A stretch of DNA of 64,000 bases from Amphiura filiformis (lineage: Eukaryota > Echinodermata > Ophiuroidea > Amphilepidida > Amphiuridae), in assembly GCF_039555335.1 (NCBI RefSeq), contig NW_027305509.1, positions 124,001-188,000 on the forward strand, in the 5' to 3' direction. The translations under genes and the position numbers were made by a program. Shown here one piece after another: positions 30,372 to 41,999 of this stretch. The stretch's first letter is position 1, and every line of letters begins with the position of its first letter. The notes under the pieces were generated by a model. The model was not told the DNA's origin and searched no databases. It saw only the letters and a program-made list of their open reading frames with translations.

Positions 30372-30966
30372 CGAGGGGGTATCAAAAAGTTTTAGAAATC
30401 GCCCAGAAGTGAAAGAGCTATATCAATGAAATTTTGTCAGTGCAATCACTGGTCCTTATGTACACTATGGTGCAAAAATGGTCTCATAAGTATGTTTACT
30501 TTTTTTACAGGCATTAGATGTCAGTACCTGCCTTTGTAACCACATAACCAGCAAAATGGAGAAAATTGAGGCATGCAGCCTTGATTAAGTTCCATTTTAA
30601 GGGTTACAGTGCCCAAAAAATCTGTGATAAAATAAAAATTCCTTTTCCAAAAAGCAACAGTGACATATCACAATCACCACCGAAGATAACTTTCATTTCA
30701 TCATTGATTTTCTAGGCACAGCAACCCTTCAAAAGCAGGCTCTTAATAACGCTGCTTGCCTCAATTGTCTCAATCTTGCAGTTTATGCGCAGTAACTGGG
30801 GCAGCAGGTTATTGGCATCTAGCGCCGCCTGTAAAAAAGTAAACATACTTATGGGACCATATTTGCACCATAGTGTACATAAGGACCAGTGATTGCACTG
30901 ACAAAATTTCATTTATATAGCTCTTTCACTTCTGGGCGATTTCTAAAACTTTTTGATACCCCCTCG
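30372..30966. mobile_element. mariner-type foldback with two facing transposase 5' ends
   Basis: Ends CGAGGGGGTATCAAAAAGTT and its complement, arms of about 150 bp, TA on both sides. The left inner part shows IKFHFKGYSAQKICDKIK, like the N terminus of a mariner transposase, and the right inner part encodes a similar VIKSLLLKG segment on the opposite strand. Unit 1 has the empty site (GCATACATTTGATACG, 17006-17021), so the insertion postdates the duplication. Confidence 0.65.
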
Positions 30967-31490
30967 TACATTTGATACGAAGGGTGTTTTCACTAAAGTT
31001 AAGGGTAGGGTAAAATTGTAATTTGAATGAAATTAAAATTACGTTAAGTATACCCCGACGGTATATACCTTTTCCGGAAAGGATCGTTGAGAAAAAAATA
31101 CCATCAATAATTGTTTGGTACGATTGTAATGCTAATTCCGTGATGCATCCCTATCAATATTAGCAAAACTCTGCTTGTTGAATACGACCTACAGTTGAAT
31201 GTACATGTCGAACGCTTAGGAATGTATAAATGAAACTAACATGTAATTTTTGTCCACATTTGAGTTACGTCCATAATAGACGCCATTTGAGTTTAATACT
31301 CTAAATGTTCGTAAACACGGACTTTGTATGCTAAGTTGCTTGAATGCAAGTTCATACGTGCTGGTGATAAACAAAAAACTCTAAAACTTGACTGACAAGT
31401 ATACATAAGTATAATCAATTGTATTTGACATACAGGGACACAGTATTGGTACTACTGACTTTGTAGGCATTCTGGAATCCACCCAAAGAT

Positions 31491-32361
31491 ATGGCGTCGA
31501 CCTCTACATTGCTTAATGTTCAGAAAACGGTGTTACTTCTAAACAAGACTACTGACTATACAACAGAAGAGGCCAGTGAAGCTTTGAGTTTCTTGTACTC
31601 TATCTTTTGGACCGATCATAACCGGATTGCAAAAGAAGCTACAAAACATGGAATAGGAAAATTATTTGTTAAAATTTCGAGGTCCATGCTTACGCGAAAA
31701 AGCGAAGACTTCCGCACGCTAGTATCCATCTTTTGGAACTATACTGATGGGTGTCCTGAGCTTGGATGCGATCTTGGTAGGAATGGAGCAATCGGTTACA
31801 TCATAAGCTTGTTGGATGGATCAGCTCCGGAAAAATTAAAGAACAAATCAACGCGAGTTTTGTTTGGATTGCTCTCTATCCTCCATAACTCAATCCGACA
31901 CGACGCGTGCGCCGAGAACCGCTCCATTTATCGCCAGGCAGGAGCTGTAGAGCTGTTGAAGAAATGGGTTCACTCATCGGAAATGGTGTTAAAAGTGGAA
32001 TCGTTGCTAGTTCTTGCGTACATAACCAACGAGGCACAAAGCGAGCTCCTCGGAAAAGACAACGATGCTGTTAAGTTCTTAGTGGACATGTTGCAGAAGG
32101 CTGTGAAATCTCGCGATCACAATGTTAGTGTTAGATCATCGACCTTCTCAGCATCAGAAATATTGAAAGGTCTAAGTCACCTTGTTCTAAACGACTCTAA
32201 CAAGAAGGTTGTGTTTAAGAGTGGAGGTGTAACGACGATCAACCGGATGCTGAAGTCGGATTTTACAGCGGAGGAGCAATGTTTGGCAGCTGGTACACTA
32301 TGGAAACTAGCATTTGACGATACCGTGAAACAAAGTGATGAAATCAAAGAAAGCTTGAGAG
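31491..32361 (+). CDS. TIR gene copy 2, exon 1 (ARM repeats)
   Basis: Same start context and length (871 nt) as copy 1, with roughly one base in eight to ten changed in the first 120 nt. Donor G|GTAAGA; the frame continuing into the GAA tract is intron. Confidence 0.85.
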
Positions 32362-32763
32362 GTAAGATTGTTATCATAATCTACTTTTTCTACATGTACA
32401 GACTTAACATTAATATGGAATATTTTTTCGCTAAATTGCAAGACTGTTGGTCTGAAGGGGGTCTGCATAAACCACACGGGCTAAATATTGATTGGTGGGT
32501 GTCAGTGGATGGTGCAAAAGAAGAAGAAGAAGAAGAAGAAGAAGAAGAAGAAGAAGAAGAAGAAGAAGAAGAAGAAGAAGAAGAAGAAGAAGAAGAAGAA
32601 GAAGAAGAAGAAGAAGAAGAAGAAGAAGAAGAAGAAGAAGAAGAAGAAGAAGAAGAAGAAGAAGAAGAAGAAGAAGAAGAAGAAGAAGAAGAAGAAGAAG
32701 AAGAAGAAGAAGAAGAAGAAGAAGAAGAAGAAGAAGAAGAAGAAGAAGAAGAAGAAGAAGAAG

Positions 32764-32795
<32 letters not shown>

Positions 32796-34840
32796 GTTTG
32801 GGTTTGCAATCCTATAAGCCTACAGCATGCTGTAATTTGGGTTGTTATTTATATATTTGTTATACGGTTACTTTAGGACTGAAGCCTTTGACTACTTCAG
32901 ATAACCACGATCTACGGACAACGAGCAGAAGCGCAATATGGCAAATAACAGCGCAACCCTCGGAAGACAAACATACAGGAAAGAAGCAAGAGGGACAGCA
33001 CATCATGATCAGTTACAACTGGACACATCAGAAGTTAGCCCTAGCACTACGTGATGAACTGGAAAGAGCTGATTACCGAATTTGGATTGATGTAGACAAA
33101 ATGCGTATGTTTGCTTTCCGATATGTGACCTGCTCCCACGGAATGAGCGTAAAGTCGCAAGTTGGTAGGTTTGAGACCTTCTGGTCGCTAAGTTGATGAT
33201 CTTTGTTTGACGCACACCTGTACATACCAGTAGTATGTCTCTGTGAATGAGACAGTATGCCTTTGCGAATGGGGCACAATGGGCATTCAAAAAGGACATA
33301 CTACTGGCTTATGCAGGTGCGGGGCAAACAAAGAACATCAACTTGATCAGCGACCAGAAGGTCTCGCACCAACCAACTTGCGACTTTATACTCATTTCGT
33401 GGTAGTAGGTCACATATGTATTTGTATATGAGATTCAAAGGAATTAATTCGAAGAATACGGTTTTTCGAGGTTATTGTTTTTCATTGTTGTTTTTCCGAT
33501 GTTTGTTTATAATTGCAGAAGATGACATTTTGGAGGCAATGGCCAAAGCAGTAAACAATTCTGCAGCAGTTCTGATTTGTATGTCACAACAGTATTATGA
33601 GAGTCAAAGCTGTCGCTCAGGTAAATGCATTGAATCTCTGAATTTTGTTCTTCAGAATGAAACAACTGGAGAGGAGGGGAGGGAAAAGGGAGAGGGAGAG
33701 AGAGAAGGGAGGAGCAGAGGAGGATGAGAGGTAGAGAATAGTTAAGGGACGGATAGAGAGGGGTGCAGACAGACAGACAGACAATTGTAAAATAGTGTCG
33801 TAGCTGTTATATTTTGATCCTTAGAGATCCTTTCGCGGAATAAAGACCACTCTGGAACACGTGGAGTACATTATTCCCCGTAGATTACTGTGCATTTTAA
33901 TATTAATGATTAATTATTGATTAATAATGTTGATTATATTTTGCTACTTTTAGAAGCGACATACGCGTACAAGAAACAAAAGCACGTGATACCATTGCTT
34001 ATGGAAGACAACTATAAAGCTGAAGGTTGGCTTGACTTTCTCATCGGAACAAAGTTGTATTATAAAATGTGTTCCGAGTCGCAGATACGGAAAAACATCA
34101 CCGATGTTATAAAAGCAATAGGAGGTAGAGGAAAAGGCACTGATGACGTTGATGGTAAGACTGGTTGAAATTACTGCAACCACTAATAAAGGACCCATGA
34201 AATATGCTTGGTATCAAATATAGCCAGTAAACGATTTATATCCCTTACGGCCACAACAAAACACAAAACCCAGCTGAATAAGCCAAAATAATACCATTAA
34301 TCTGGACTACAGAGTTGCTTCGTTAAATAAAAGCAGAGGACAATCGAATGATAAACAAGCTCGAATTAGGGAACAACATGCAACACAAATGGTATAAACT
34401 GTGTTCTGCTTGCAACTCTCTTATAAAATGAGACTCGAGTTCTGTATCTTGTGGTGTTGTCGCGATTGACATGAAGGCAACACGTAACCTTCAAATTTTT
34501 GGTGTCTTTTTTTTCTTCTTATTTTGTTAAAATTGATTTGTGGTTCTTTATAGGCCCGGTGAGCGCACAGCATGCCGAGACCACTGAAGCTGCTCCACCA
34601 GCTACAGAGAGTAGTGTAAGTTCTTGGTCTACAGAACGCGTTCAGGTATGGTTTGAAGAAATCAAGCTCCCTCAGCTCAAGGCATCATTGGATTTCTTTG
34701 AAGGCAAAGATGTTGAATCCCTGTACAAAGATTCATGTAATGACAAGTCCAACGCATATCGTAAAATGTGTGAAGAATGCGGTCTGAAAGAAATCGAAAC
34801 CAGACGACTGACGACAGCTCTGAGAAAATTATTCGTGTGA
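31491..34840 (+). CDS. ARM-TIR-SAM-like protein, copy 2 (intact)
   Basis: Exons 31491-32361, 32877-33104, 33519-33620, 33954-34154 and 34554-34840 join in phase 1 to 562 codons. Residues 1-290 are armadillo-like repeats. The TIR is about 332-467: HIMISYNW, WIDVDKM, then QDDILEAMAKAVNNSAAVLI, SQQYYESQSCR, KKQKHVIPLLMED and GWLDFLIGTKLYY. Glu372 in ILEAM aligns by eye with SARM1 Glu642, the NAD-cleaving residue, so NADase activity is plausible. About 493-560 is a SAM-like oligomerisation domain. SARM1 has ARM-SAM-SAM-TIR, so this order is different. No signal peptide or membrane segment; expected cytosolic. A role in immune or cell-death NAD signalling is inference. AATAAA lies at 34928. Confidence 0.85.
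32518..32793. repeat. uninterrupted (GAA)92 tract in intron 1
   Basis: 92 perfect AAG/GAA units (276 bp) between GGTGCA and TAGTTTGG. Long poly-E, poly-K and poly-R frames (and poly-S on the minus strand) over it are products of the repeat. Intron 1 of copy 1 has no such tract. Confidence 0.95.
32877..33104 (+). CDS. TIR gene copy 2, exon 2
   Basis: Acceptor GTTACTTTAG, phase 1-1, donor C|GTATGT. Encodes GLKPLTTSDNHDLR to WIDVDKM, including the IMISYNW strand. Confidence 0.85.
33124..33414. mobile_element. TGTGACCTGCT-family MITE, copy 2 of 4
   Basis: Starts TGTGACCTGCTCCCACGGAA and ends AGTAGGTCACA, with TA at both sides. Inner arms ACCTGTACAT and CAGTAGTATGTC face their complements. Orthologous to the element at 20434. 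Confidence 0.65.
33519..33620 (+). CDS. TIR gene copy 2, exon 3 (catalytic-helix exon)
   Basis: 102-nt phase 1-1 exon after ATAATTGCAG. Encodes QDDILEAMAKAVNNSAAVLI and CMSQQYYESQSCRS, including the candidate catalytic glutamate. Donor GTAAAT. Confidence 0.85.
33954..34154 (+). CDS. TIR gene copy 2, exon 4
   Basis: 201-nt phase 1-1 exon encoding EATYAYKKQKHVIPLLMED to GGRGKGTDDVD, the end of the TIR. Donor GTAAGA. Confidence 0.85.
34554..34840 (+). CDS. TIR gene copy 2, exon 5 (SAM-like domain)
   Basis: Acceptor TTTATAG, one codon shorter linker than copy 1, then the same SAM-like domain ending ALRKLFV and TGA. Confidence 0.85.
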
Positions 34841-37356
34841 AAAGAAAGTATAGAAAGTAACAATTCTTTACACCAATTTACAATGTCAAGGTTTTTCTTT
34901 ACATTCCTCAAATGTAAAAATGTATCAAATAAACCAAAATCTGAAGTAAAGATATGTTTACCAGGGATATGATATAATCAAGCAAAAGCGAACGTGTATA
35001 AATTAGTGTAAACTGTAAAAGATACATATTAGGAGTTGGGTTCTCTGCCATTCTTGTAACTAATTATGTTATTGAAACAAAACAACGGTGAAAAACGACT
35101 TTTAACCCGTCATGCTTGCGGTGAGTGGGAGTGATATTTTTCCAGTTTTAACCATCTATATACAAAACTGCATTATACTTTGATCTTTAATACAGGAAAT
35201 GAGTCAAAGAAGCCAATAATCGCATTTATATTTCCATAGGTCTGGCGGTTTATGAGTTATAGGCATTATATCAATACGATAATTTTGATACCCCTTATAT
35301 CAAGCCTTGTGATTTCCTTTATAGAACCCATATCATTCCTCTTGTGTGTCAGCTTTATTTGTCTAAATATTTGAGAATATAGGTCCTTTATCCTCTGACC
35401 CACCTCGATTCGAAAAAATTAGTTTATCTAATATTTACGACAGACGTTTACTATTTCAGAAAAACTACATTTACAGTTGTTAAACCTAGCTTTATCCGAG
35501 ATATTTAGTTTTTCTCTGATAAATCTGATTTGTCAACGGAAAAACTATATCAATCTGAGAAAAAACTAAGTTTGTCGAATTACCAGAGTGTTTTATATGA
35601 AGACATCTTTATCGACTTTGGGGCGAAAATGTTGAAGTAGTTTCCACTTATATTGTAAATTTTAAATGTAGAGTAACAGAGGTCCAATGATGGTGAAATA
35701 AAATGTGAATGAAGTAATATTATATAAATAAACAGGACAATTCCCTGAAAATTAAACATTTTGTTGTGATCAAAATAATATCAGAATAACAATGGATGTT
35801 TGAAATTATATTTTTATCCTTGATTTATGACAACAAATTATTAGAACATTGAAAAAAATCACAAATTTTTTGGGTATGAAATACCCGGTGAAATGAAACG
35901 AGAATGTTTGTTTATTATCAAACAATAATTGCCAGCCAATAGTATTGGTGTCACTTTTTTGAATTGATGAGTATTTAAAATATTAAACAGTAATTAAGGC
36001 AGTAATTAACATTTAGCATGGTTATAGATATATTTTGTACCCAGAGAAAAATAGCATTGAACAATAGAACTCAAGTACTTTAATGTTGCGTGTTAATATA
36101 GTCTTGCAGAGCATCTCTTTAGTCTTCTTTATCAGTCGTTTATTTTTAAAACTTGCTGGTGATTCATACAGTTATCACTATCATGCTATATTTTAAACTA
36201 CAGCATCTGCAGGTTCTGTAGTGGTAATAATAATACTTTTTTTAAAGGTTTTGTAATTGCTTATAGATGTAAGTTTGAAGCAAAATAAAGTATCCACTTT
36301 TTTGAATAACAAAAAGATGTTTCTAGTTGAAAACTATTTATAATAGTGATGCCATAAACATGATAAAGAAGAAAAATGGACTTTTTAGAGTCCATGTTGA
36401 AAATAATTGTGTCAATTCACTGCAATGGTAAAAGGTTTAGCTGCAAAATATTTATCTGAGGGGAAAAGCGAAAGTAAAAGCATCTATGGAAAAACTGTAA
36501 AAAAAATAATTAATCAAAAAAGAAAAACGTAGCTATGGAGTTGTATTAATATTGTATACGATGATTTGTTTTGTATTCCAATGACTGCGTGGGCAGCGCA
36601 CCAATCATAATTTGGTTTTCAGCGGAATAAAAAAAAGGGCACAACAATTCCCGCACACCGACATCGCCTGGCTAATAATTACTTGGTACAGCTGAAATAC
36701 CCGGGATCGATACACGTGAATGTGCTATGCATGAGTTTGATATGAGACAAAAATCTTTGGATACCGGGGTAGAAAATGATGAATATCTCCAGTAAATGAT
36801 TTCGTATAAAGAAACCAGATATGATTCCTTGCACTTGAATATATATTTTGAACAGATATGATAGTCGTTAGCTTGCTTCTTGAGAAAGAAGCTTGCGTCT
36901 TGAGTCACAAACTGACAACAATTCTGATTTATATGTGACGAATTATATAGCGCAGTGTATAGGCCAATCGTGGAGGTAGTCTAAAAGCATATGACCTATG
37001 GCGTACCATGCTCGACTCACACACAGCGAGGTCAGTCACCGGCCTAATCGGGGCTATTGTCAGTAGCCTTAGTCAGATGTCCTTCGGCTAATTATGCGAC
37101 TCAAAACTATTTACAGGTCGATACAAAATGGCCATGCGTGGCGGTGGATTCAACCTACCATGGCGATTTCTGCCATGACGATATCGGGGCGATGACACTG
37201 TGCACCAGATGCCATGGTGGACCCATCATACCCAGCTCTGGATCGTCGAAATTAAAATGTATTGATCTGCAACCCGCGGACCACGCCGCGAACATGCTTA
37301 ATACTCAAGATAGTTTTACGAATGTAGTTGATAGTTTTCTGTTGCTGTGGAAGTTA
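34841..37356. other. duplicated 3' flank of TIR gene copy 2
   Basis: AT-rich sequence matching 25047-27578 with small indels. No exon recognised except the weak conserved frame at its right edge. Confidence 0.5.
37143..37356 (+). CDS. open frame conserved at duplication edge, copy 2
   Basis: DSTYHGDFCHDDIGAMTLC, then RCHGGPIIPSSGSSKLK, same frame as 27348-27578 and 12 nt shorter. No family recognised; low confidence that it is coding. Confidence 0.25.
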
Positions 37357-37557
37357 CTTTATTTTTTATCCAGTCGCTGGTATATGCTCGAGACCCTAAT
37401 GTTTAGGGGAGTAATTTGGGACCAGTTTCGATGCAATCGGACCATTTTTAAATTTGACCTCTATGTATGATATTAATTTTTGATGACCCATTCGGCGTTA
37501 TAATCCCTATATGTCAATTGTATGATTGAAAAGAACAATATTTCAATTGAAAAAAAA

Positions 37558-37931
37558 GAGAGCAAGGTATACCAACTTGATGTGGGGAAACAAAATACAG
37601 ACTAGACGGTATGCAGAGGGGGACAAAAACAACAAATGTAGGCATATAAGTAAGTAAAGTTCGATAGCCAAAAATTACCAAATTGCCCATAGAAGTGATA
37701 AACCTGCAAAAACAACAGGGATCAATTGGAATACAAAAATGCACTGGAACAAGTGATGAAAATCACTGTGCACATAAGCAGCATGGAGAACCAAACAACC
37801 AATGTTATTACAGGCAAAGTTCGATTGCCAAAAATTGTCAATTAGCCCACAGAAGTGTCAGGAAAACAGTACATAAGTGTAAAAGTGATGAAAATCACTG
37901 TGCACATATAAGCAGACCAAACAAACAACAA
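37558..37931. repeat. two-unit tandem repeat beside the DNA transposon
   Basis: Units of about 140 bp share AAAGTTCGATNGCCAAAAAT and GTGATGAAAATCACTGTGCA. The left part matches the repeat at 3021. Confidence 0.5.
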
Positions 37932-40900
37932 TAGTGTATGTAATTGGTGTAAAAATTGCTCAGAATGTGGTAAAAGCATGAAACTTGGCACAAGTACTCG
38001 TAACAACATTACAAACATTTTCAGGGGTAGTGCCAATTTGAATTCTGTGTTCCTTAGCAACGGTTGCTAGGCAACATATTTTGCATAGAAACCAACATAT
38101 ACGGTGGTCAGAGACCATATTATATGGCAGATACTCCTGTATTCTTATGCCTAACATATCAATCTGCATGTTTACATGCATTTGGAGCACTTTTAATAGG
38201 TTTTTACAGTTACTAGACACTATTTTCCCTAGCAACCATTACAAATTAACATATTTCCCTAGCAACCAGTGCAACAGTATGGTCTCCGATTGTTTTTAAT
38301 ATGTATATTATGTATCTCCATTTATATTGTGATACTAGCATCTGTAGCCATCATATTACACCTCAGAAGGGCAGAGAAAGGTGAAGGACTTGCCTCTTTC
38401 TTATAGTGAAATAAAGCCTGCAGGTCTACCTTCAAGAGATGTCTATACGTTCCTCTTACTGCTGATAACATGACCTCATCCTGCGAGAATCTAAGTAATA
38501 TCCACTGAGTCCAACATATCTTAGGCAGCATATCATGCCAGCCATCTACTAGAACCAAATATCTTGCCTTCTATAAATGCAATGCTGCCCTCTTTGCTGA
38601 AGAAGTAAGTTCTCCTTCAATGTTGCGTTACTGCTTTGACATAATTTACGCCGCTGTGCAATATACCAACCCTGGTCAGACTCCAGTGATAACAGTTGAC
38701 CAATCTCTCTTTGCCAAAATGAAGCAGCTACAATGGTCCATGGACAATCTGTATGGCGAAGACAAGTTTGTACTGCTTTTTGGGGGCTGCATACAGAGAT
38801 GACCGCCAACAAAGTCTTTGGCCACTGGTTGGAAGGTAGTGGTTGGGTGGAAGCTCTTCAAGAGGCAGAAATTGCAACTCCAGGAATTGCTGAATCGTTC
38901 CTGAAAGCCTCCCATGTCACCCGTGCCCGACATGCCCATCAAGTTTAATACTGCTTGTGCATTACATATCCTCATGAGGAAAGCATACGATGTGTTTTTG
39001 GATGACCTCCCTAAGGTCCCCCGACAGTTTCAGCTGCTGGTGTGCACGACGGAGGGATAAGCATCCTCAGTTCCTATACTGGTACACAGCACTTGAGTTG
39101 ATCTGTACGTACACACACTAACCAAGCGGACACCTTGGTTCTTCAGTCTAAACCACACACGCTATGCCCGATGGATGTCTTTTCATGTAAGAGATATGTG
39201 TATCCTCGATGCAATCCATCCTGATTTTATTCCGGAATGGCAAGTTCGTTCTGGCCAAGTCTCAGAGAAAATTCTCCTTGACCATGGCCATCAGCAAAAT
39301 AATGGAGTGATGAAAGATGAAGGTGGAATAATAAAGGATGGAGACGCTCTTTTGCGATGGGCTGTAGCTGGGCCAGAACTCATTCGCATCATTTCTGAGT
39401 TTGAAGCATCCATTGTAGCAAAGAGAGAGAATGCCAGTCAAACAAACCACCATGAGCTAACATCTTACTTCACTGGTGGATGTAATCGATGACATGGGAA
39501 AGCCATTTGAGGAGGAGAGTTCAGACATTCTCAGACTACACTAAAGGGACATAATGGATAAGGAATCAATTGAGTGACTCACATCCATACAAGAGCAGTA
39601 TGCAAGCTATGTGGAGGAGCGTTTGAGACAAATAACAAGCCAATAACAGCTCCCATCACCAGATACAAGGTGATATAAGCAAGCACAACGCTCTAATAAG
39701 GCAGGTTCAAAGGTCAACCTTCTCCAAAGTGAATCTTCTCTCTTCTCAAGGCAGTATATTGCATGCCAGACAAGAGATGGTGACCTGGACAACTTTTCGG
39801 CCACGAGAACCACCCATTTCCATCATCTCTATCTTCTTATGGGCAGCATCGTTTGCCGTTGCAGAAGTCTCACCTTATGCATTGTCTTGAGCAATACGTG
39901 GAAACTACATATAATGCAAGGCCAAGAACTGATGTGAGCATAATGGACGGTGCGGTACTCGTCAGCATTCTGAAACCTGTCTGATGCAAGGTATTTGGTG
40001 ACTACACTGCTAAGGTGTTTGTTCCTTACATCCAGAGGGAACAAAATCAGGCTCAAAGAGTAGACATTGTGTGGAAGCAGTACTTCGGCAACAGTCTAAA
40101 ATCACAAACCAGAGAAAAGCGTAGAACAGGACCAACTCAAGGAAGATTTTTGGAGTTGTCTAGTCCCGTACCAAGGAACTGGAAACCGTTCATCCACTTG
40201 AACGAGAACAAGACAGAGTTGTTCAAACTCTTTAACAGTGAACTTATCACAAGTGCAACTGCAGAAAAGTCTCTCGTTGTTACCAATGGCGACACTGCAC
40301 TCTGCTCGACCCCTTTCTCGAGACATGACTAACTTAGCTCCTTGCAACCATGAGGAAGCAGATTCCAGAATCATGGTACACGTTGCAGATGCCATCATGC
40401 TGGGCTTTCAAAGGACCCTCGTTCGAACAGTAGATACTTACATAGTTGTGCTTGCAGTAGCTGCTCTGCCACAGCTAGGAAGAGCAGAACTTTGCATTGA
40501 GCAAATATCTGAAGAGACAGGAGCTTCATTGTAGTATTTCACTATACTTCACTATGACAGGACAGCAATATGCACCTCTATCAATGAAAGTTCGAAAGCT
40601 TCTCTTTCCTGTTCACACACAAAGGCCATCAGATGTCATCTCTTCCTCCCACCAGGGCTGCTATACAGCAACATATCAGAAGAGCAGTCTTGCAAGGTGG
40701 ACATATCTGGGCTAGTATTACGGTACCATATCGTCAAATGCCATCGCCTGCTGACCGGGGTTGTAGTGGACACATTTGCCAGATACTGGAGTGTCTTGAC
40801 CAGAGTTGCTGAAGTGTGCATGTAGGAGCAGATGTAGAGACTGTAAATGTGTAAGGGCACTCTTAAAATGCACTGTATATTGCACATGCAAGGGATTGTG

Positions 40901-41486
40901 ACAATGCCTAACTGTGGCAAGGTCCGCAAACAGTCTTAAGGTCATATGAACTTGAAAATGACTGGATACTAACTTTGAATGTGCTGATGCCTTCAAGTAT
41001 CAGCAGAATATGTAATATGAATATAGTAAATTTCACACTATTATTCCAACTAACCAGCTAACTGGCTGAAAGTTATATTATTTTGCTCAATAGTATATAT
41101 AGTTCCTAGCCAGTTACATAGATTTGCCTTATAATGTAGACTAATATAACTTTAAACAATTGTTGCTAGGTAATTTGTTGCCTAGCAACTGTTGCTAGGG
41201 CTTCTTTAGATTTTTAATGACCTTAGAATAGTCTGCTGATAGTTCTGATGTCCTGAAACATTATTATCAACCGATCGAATTCGTTTAAAAGGGACTAAAA
41301 AGGTCCAATTAGCTGGTTACTAAGGTAATTCCCTACCCTAGCAACGGTTGCTAAGTGACACTTTGCTATTTTTGGCACTACCCCTAGAAATGATCAGTAG
41401 AGCCCAAAGAACAACTGTGCCAAGTTTGGTGCTTTTACCACATTCTGAGCAATTATGGCAATATATTGCACCAATTACATACACTA
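37932..41486 (+). mobile_element. decayed 3.55-kb TIR DNA transposon, family uncertain
   Basis: Inverted ends of about 150 bp: TAGTGTATGTAATTGGTG (left) and CACCAATTACATACACTA as its outer complement (right), with shared blocks CTCAGAATGTGGTAAAAGCA and GGGGTAGTGCCAA. Separate coding blocks on the + strand contain VITVDQSLFAKMKQLQW, AFWGLHTEMTANKVFG-type and RARHAHQV (about 38.6-38.95 kb), ALLRWAVAGPELIRII (about 39.35 kb) and HEEADSRIMVHVADA, RTVDTYIVVLAVA (about 40.35-40.46 kb). Such blocks occur in uncharacterised invertebrate transposon-like ORFs. The coding part is broken in several places. Confidence 0.6.
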
Positions 41487-41619
41487 ATACCTTACTCTCT
41501 TTCTTTTCAGTTGTTCATATTCAAGGTATCCTCTTGTATCATTTATTGATCCGTGATGTGTTTTGGGTCCTCGTCCGTTGGATTCACCATTACCCACTTT
41601 ATTTTAATATGTTATAAAT

Positions 41620-41990
41620 AATAATAAATAAATAAATTTCGGAATTTATATAGCGCTTTTTCCAGAGGATTCAAAGCGCTGTAATTTCGCTGCGTGGTGA
41701 ATCATCACAATCAGATCGCATCAACTAGGCTAGTTGCAGCCGAACCCGGCGTAAACCTATCCACACTTAGATTGTAACATCCACCCATTTTCTGCAGCTC
41801 CCCAAATTCCATTGGGTGAAGGAAGTTTTTGATAACGAAACAACTAATCACCGATTTTGAAAGCAGGAGGAAACCGGAGATCCCGGAGAAAACCTGCGAG
41901 AGCGAGCATGGATCGGGATAAACCAAGTGCACATGAGTCCTTGGGCCGCGCCGGGGCTTGAACCCGGGACCTCAGTGGTACATTTATTCC
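41620..41990 (-). mobile_element. tRNA-derived SINE
   Basis: Read on the minus strand, the B box is the complement of GGGGCTTGAACCCGGGACC (41954-41972). The body contains GGAGGAAACCGGAGATCCCG and TATATAGCGC, and the left end is a (AAATA)n-type tail. This body is common in marine invertebrate SINEs. Confidence 0.65.
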
Positions 41991-41999
41991 ACTATGTAG

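Larger units (their letters stand above)
29718..37356 (+). repeat. segmental duplication, unit 2
   Basis: Second copy of the unit at 16485-27578, in the same orientation about 13 kb downstream. Shorter introns 1, 3 and 4; carries a mariner foldback and a GAA tract not present in unit 1. Confidence 0.85.

Noticed and set aside
32361-33196. Long poly-E, poly-K and poly-R open frames (and poly-S on the minus strand)
   Set aside because: They are the three readings of a perfect GAA microsatellite inside an intron, flanked by a conserved donor and acceptor.
33009-33299. Minus-strand frames of 68-96 codons over TIR exon 2 and the adjacent MITE (also 20319-20606)
   Set aside because: Shadow of the coding exon and of a palindromic MITE; duplicated only because the region is duplicated.
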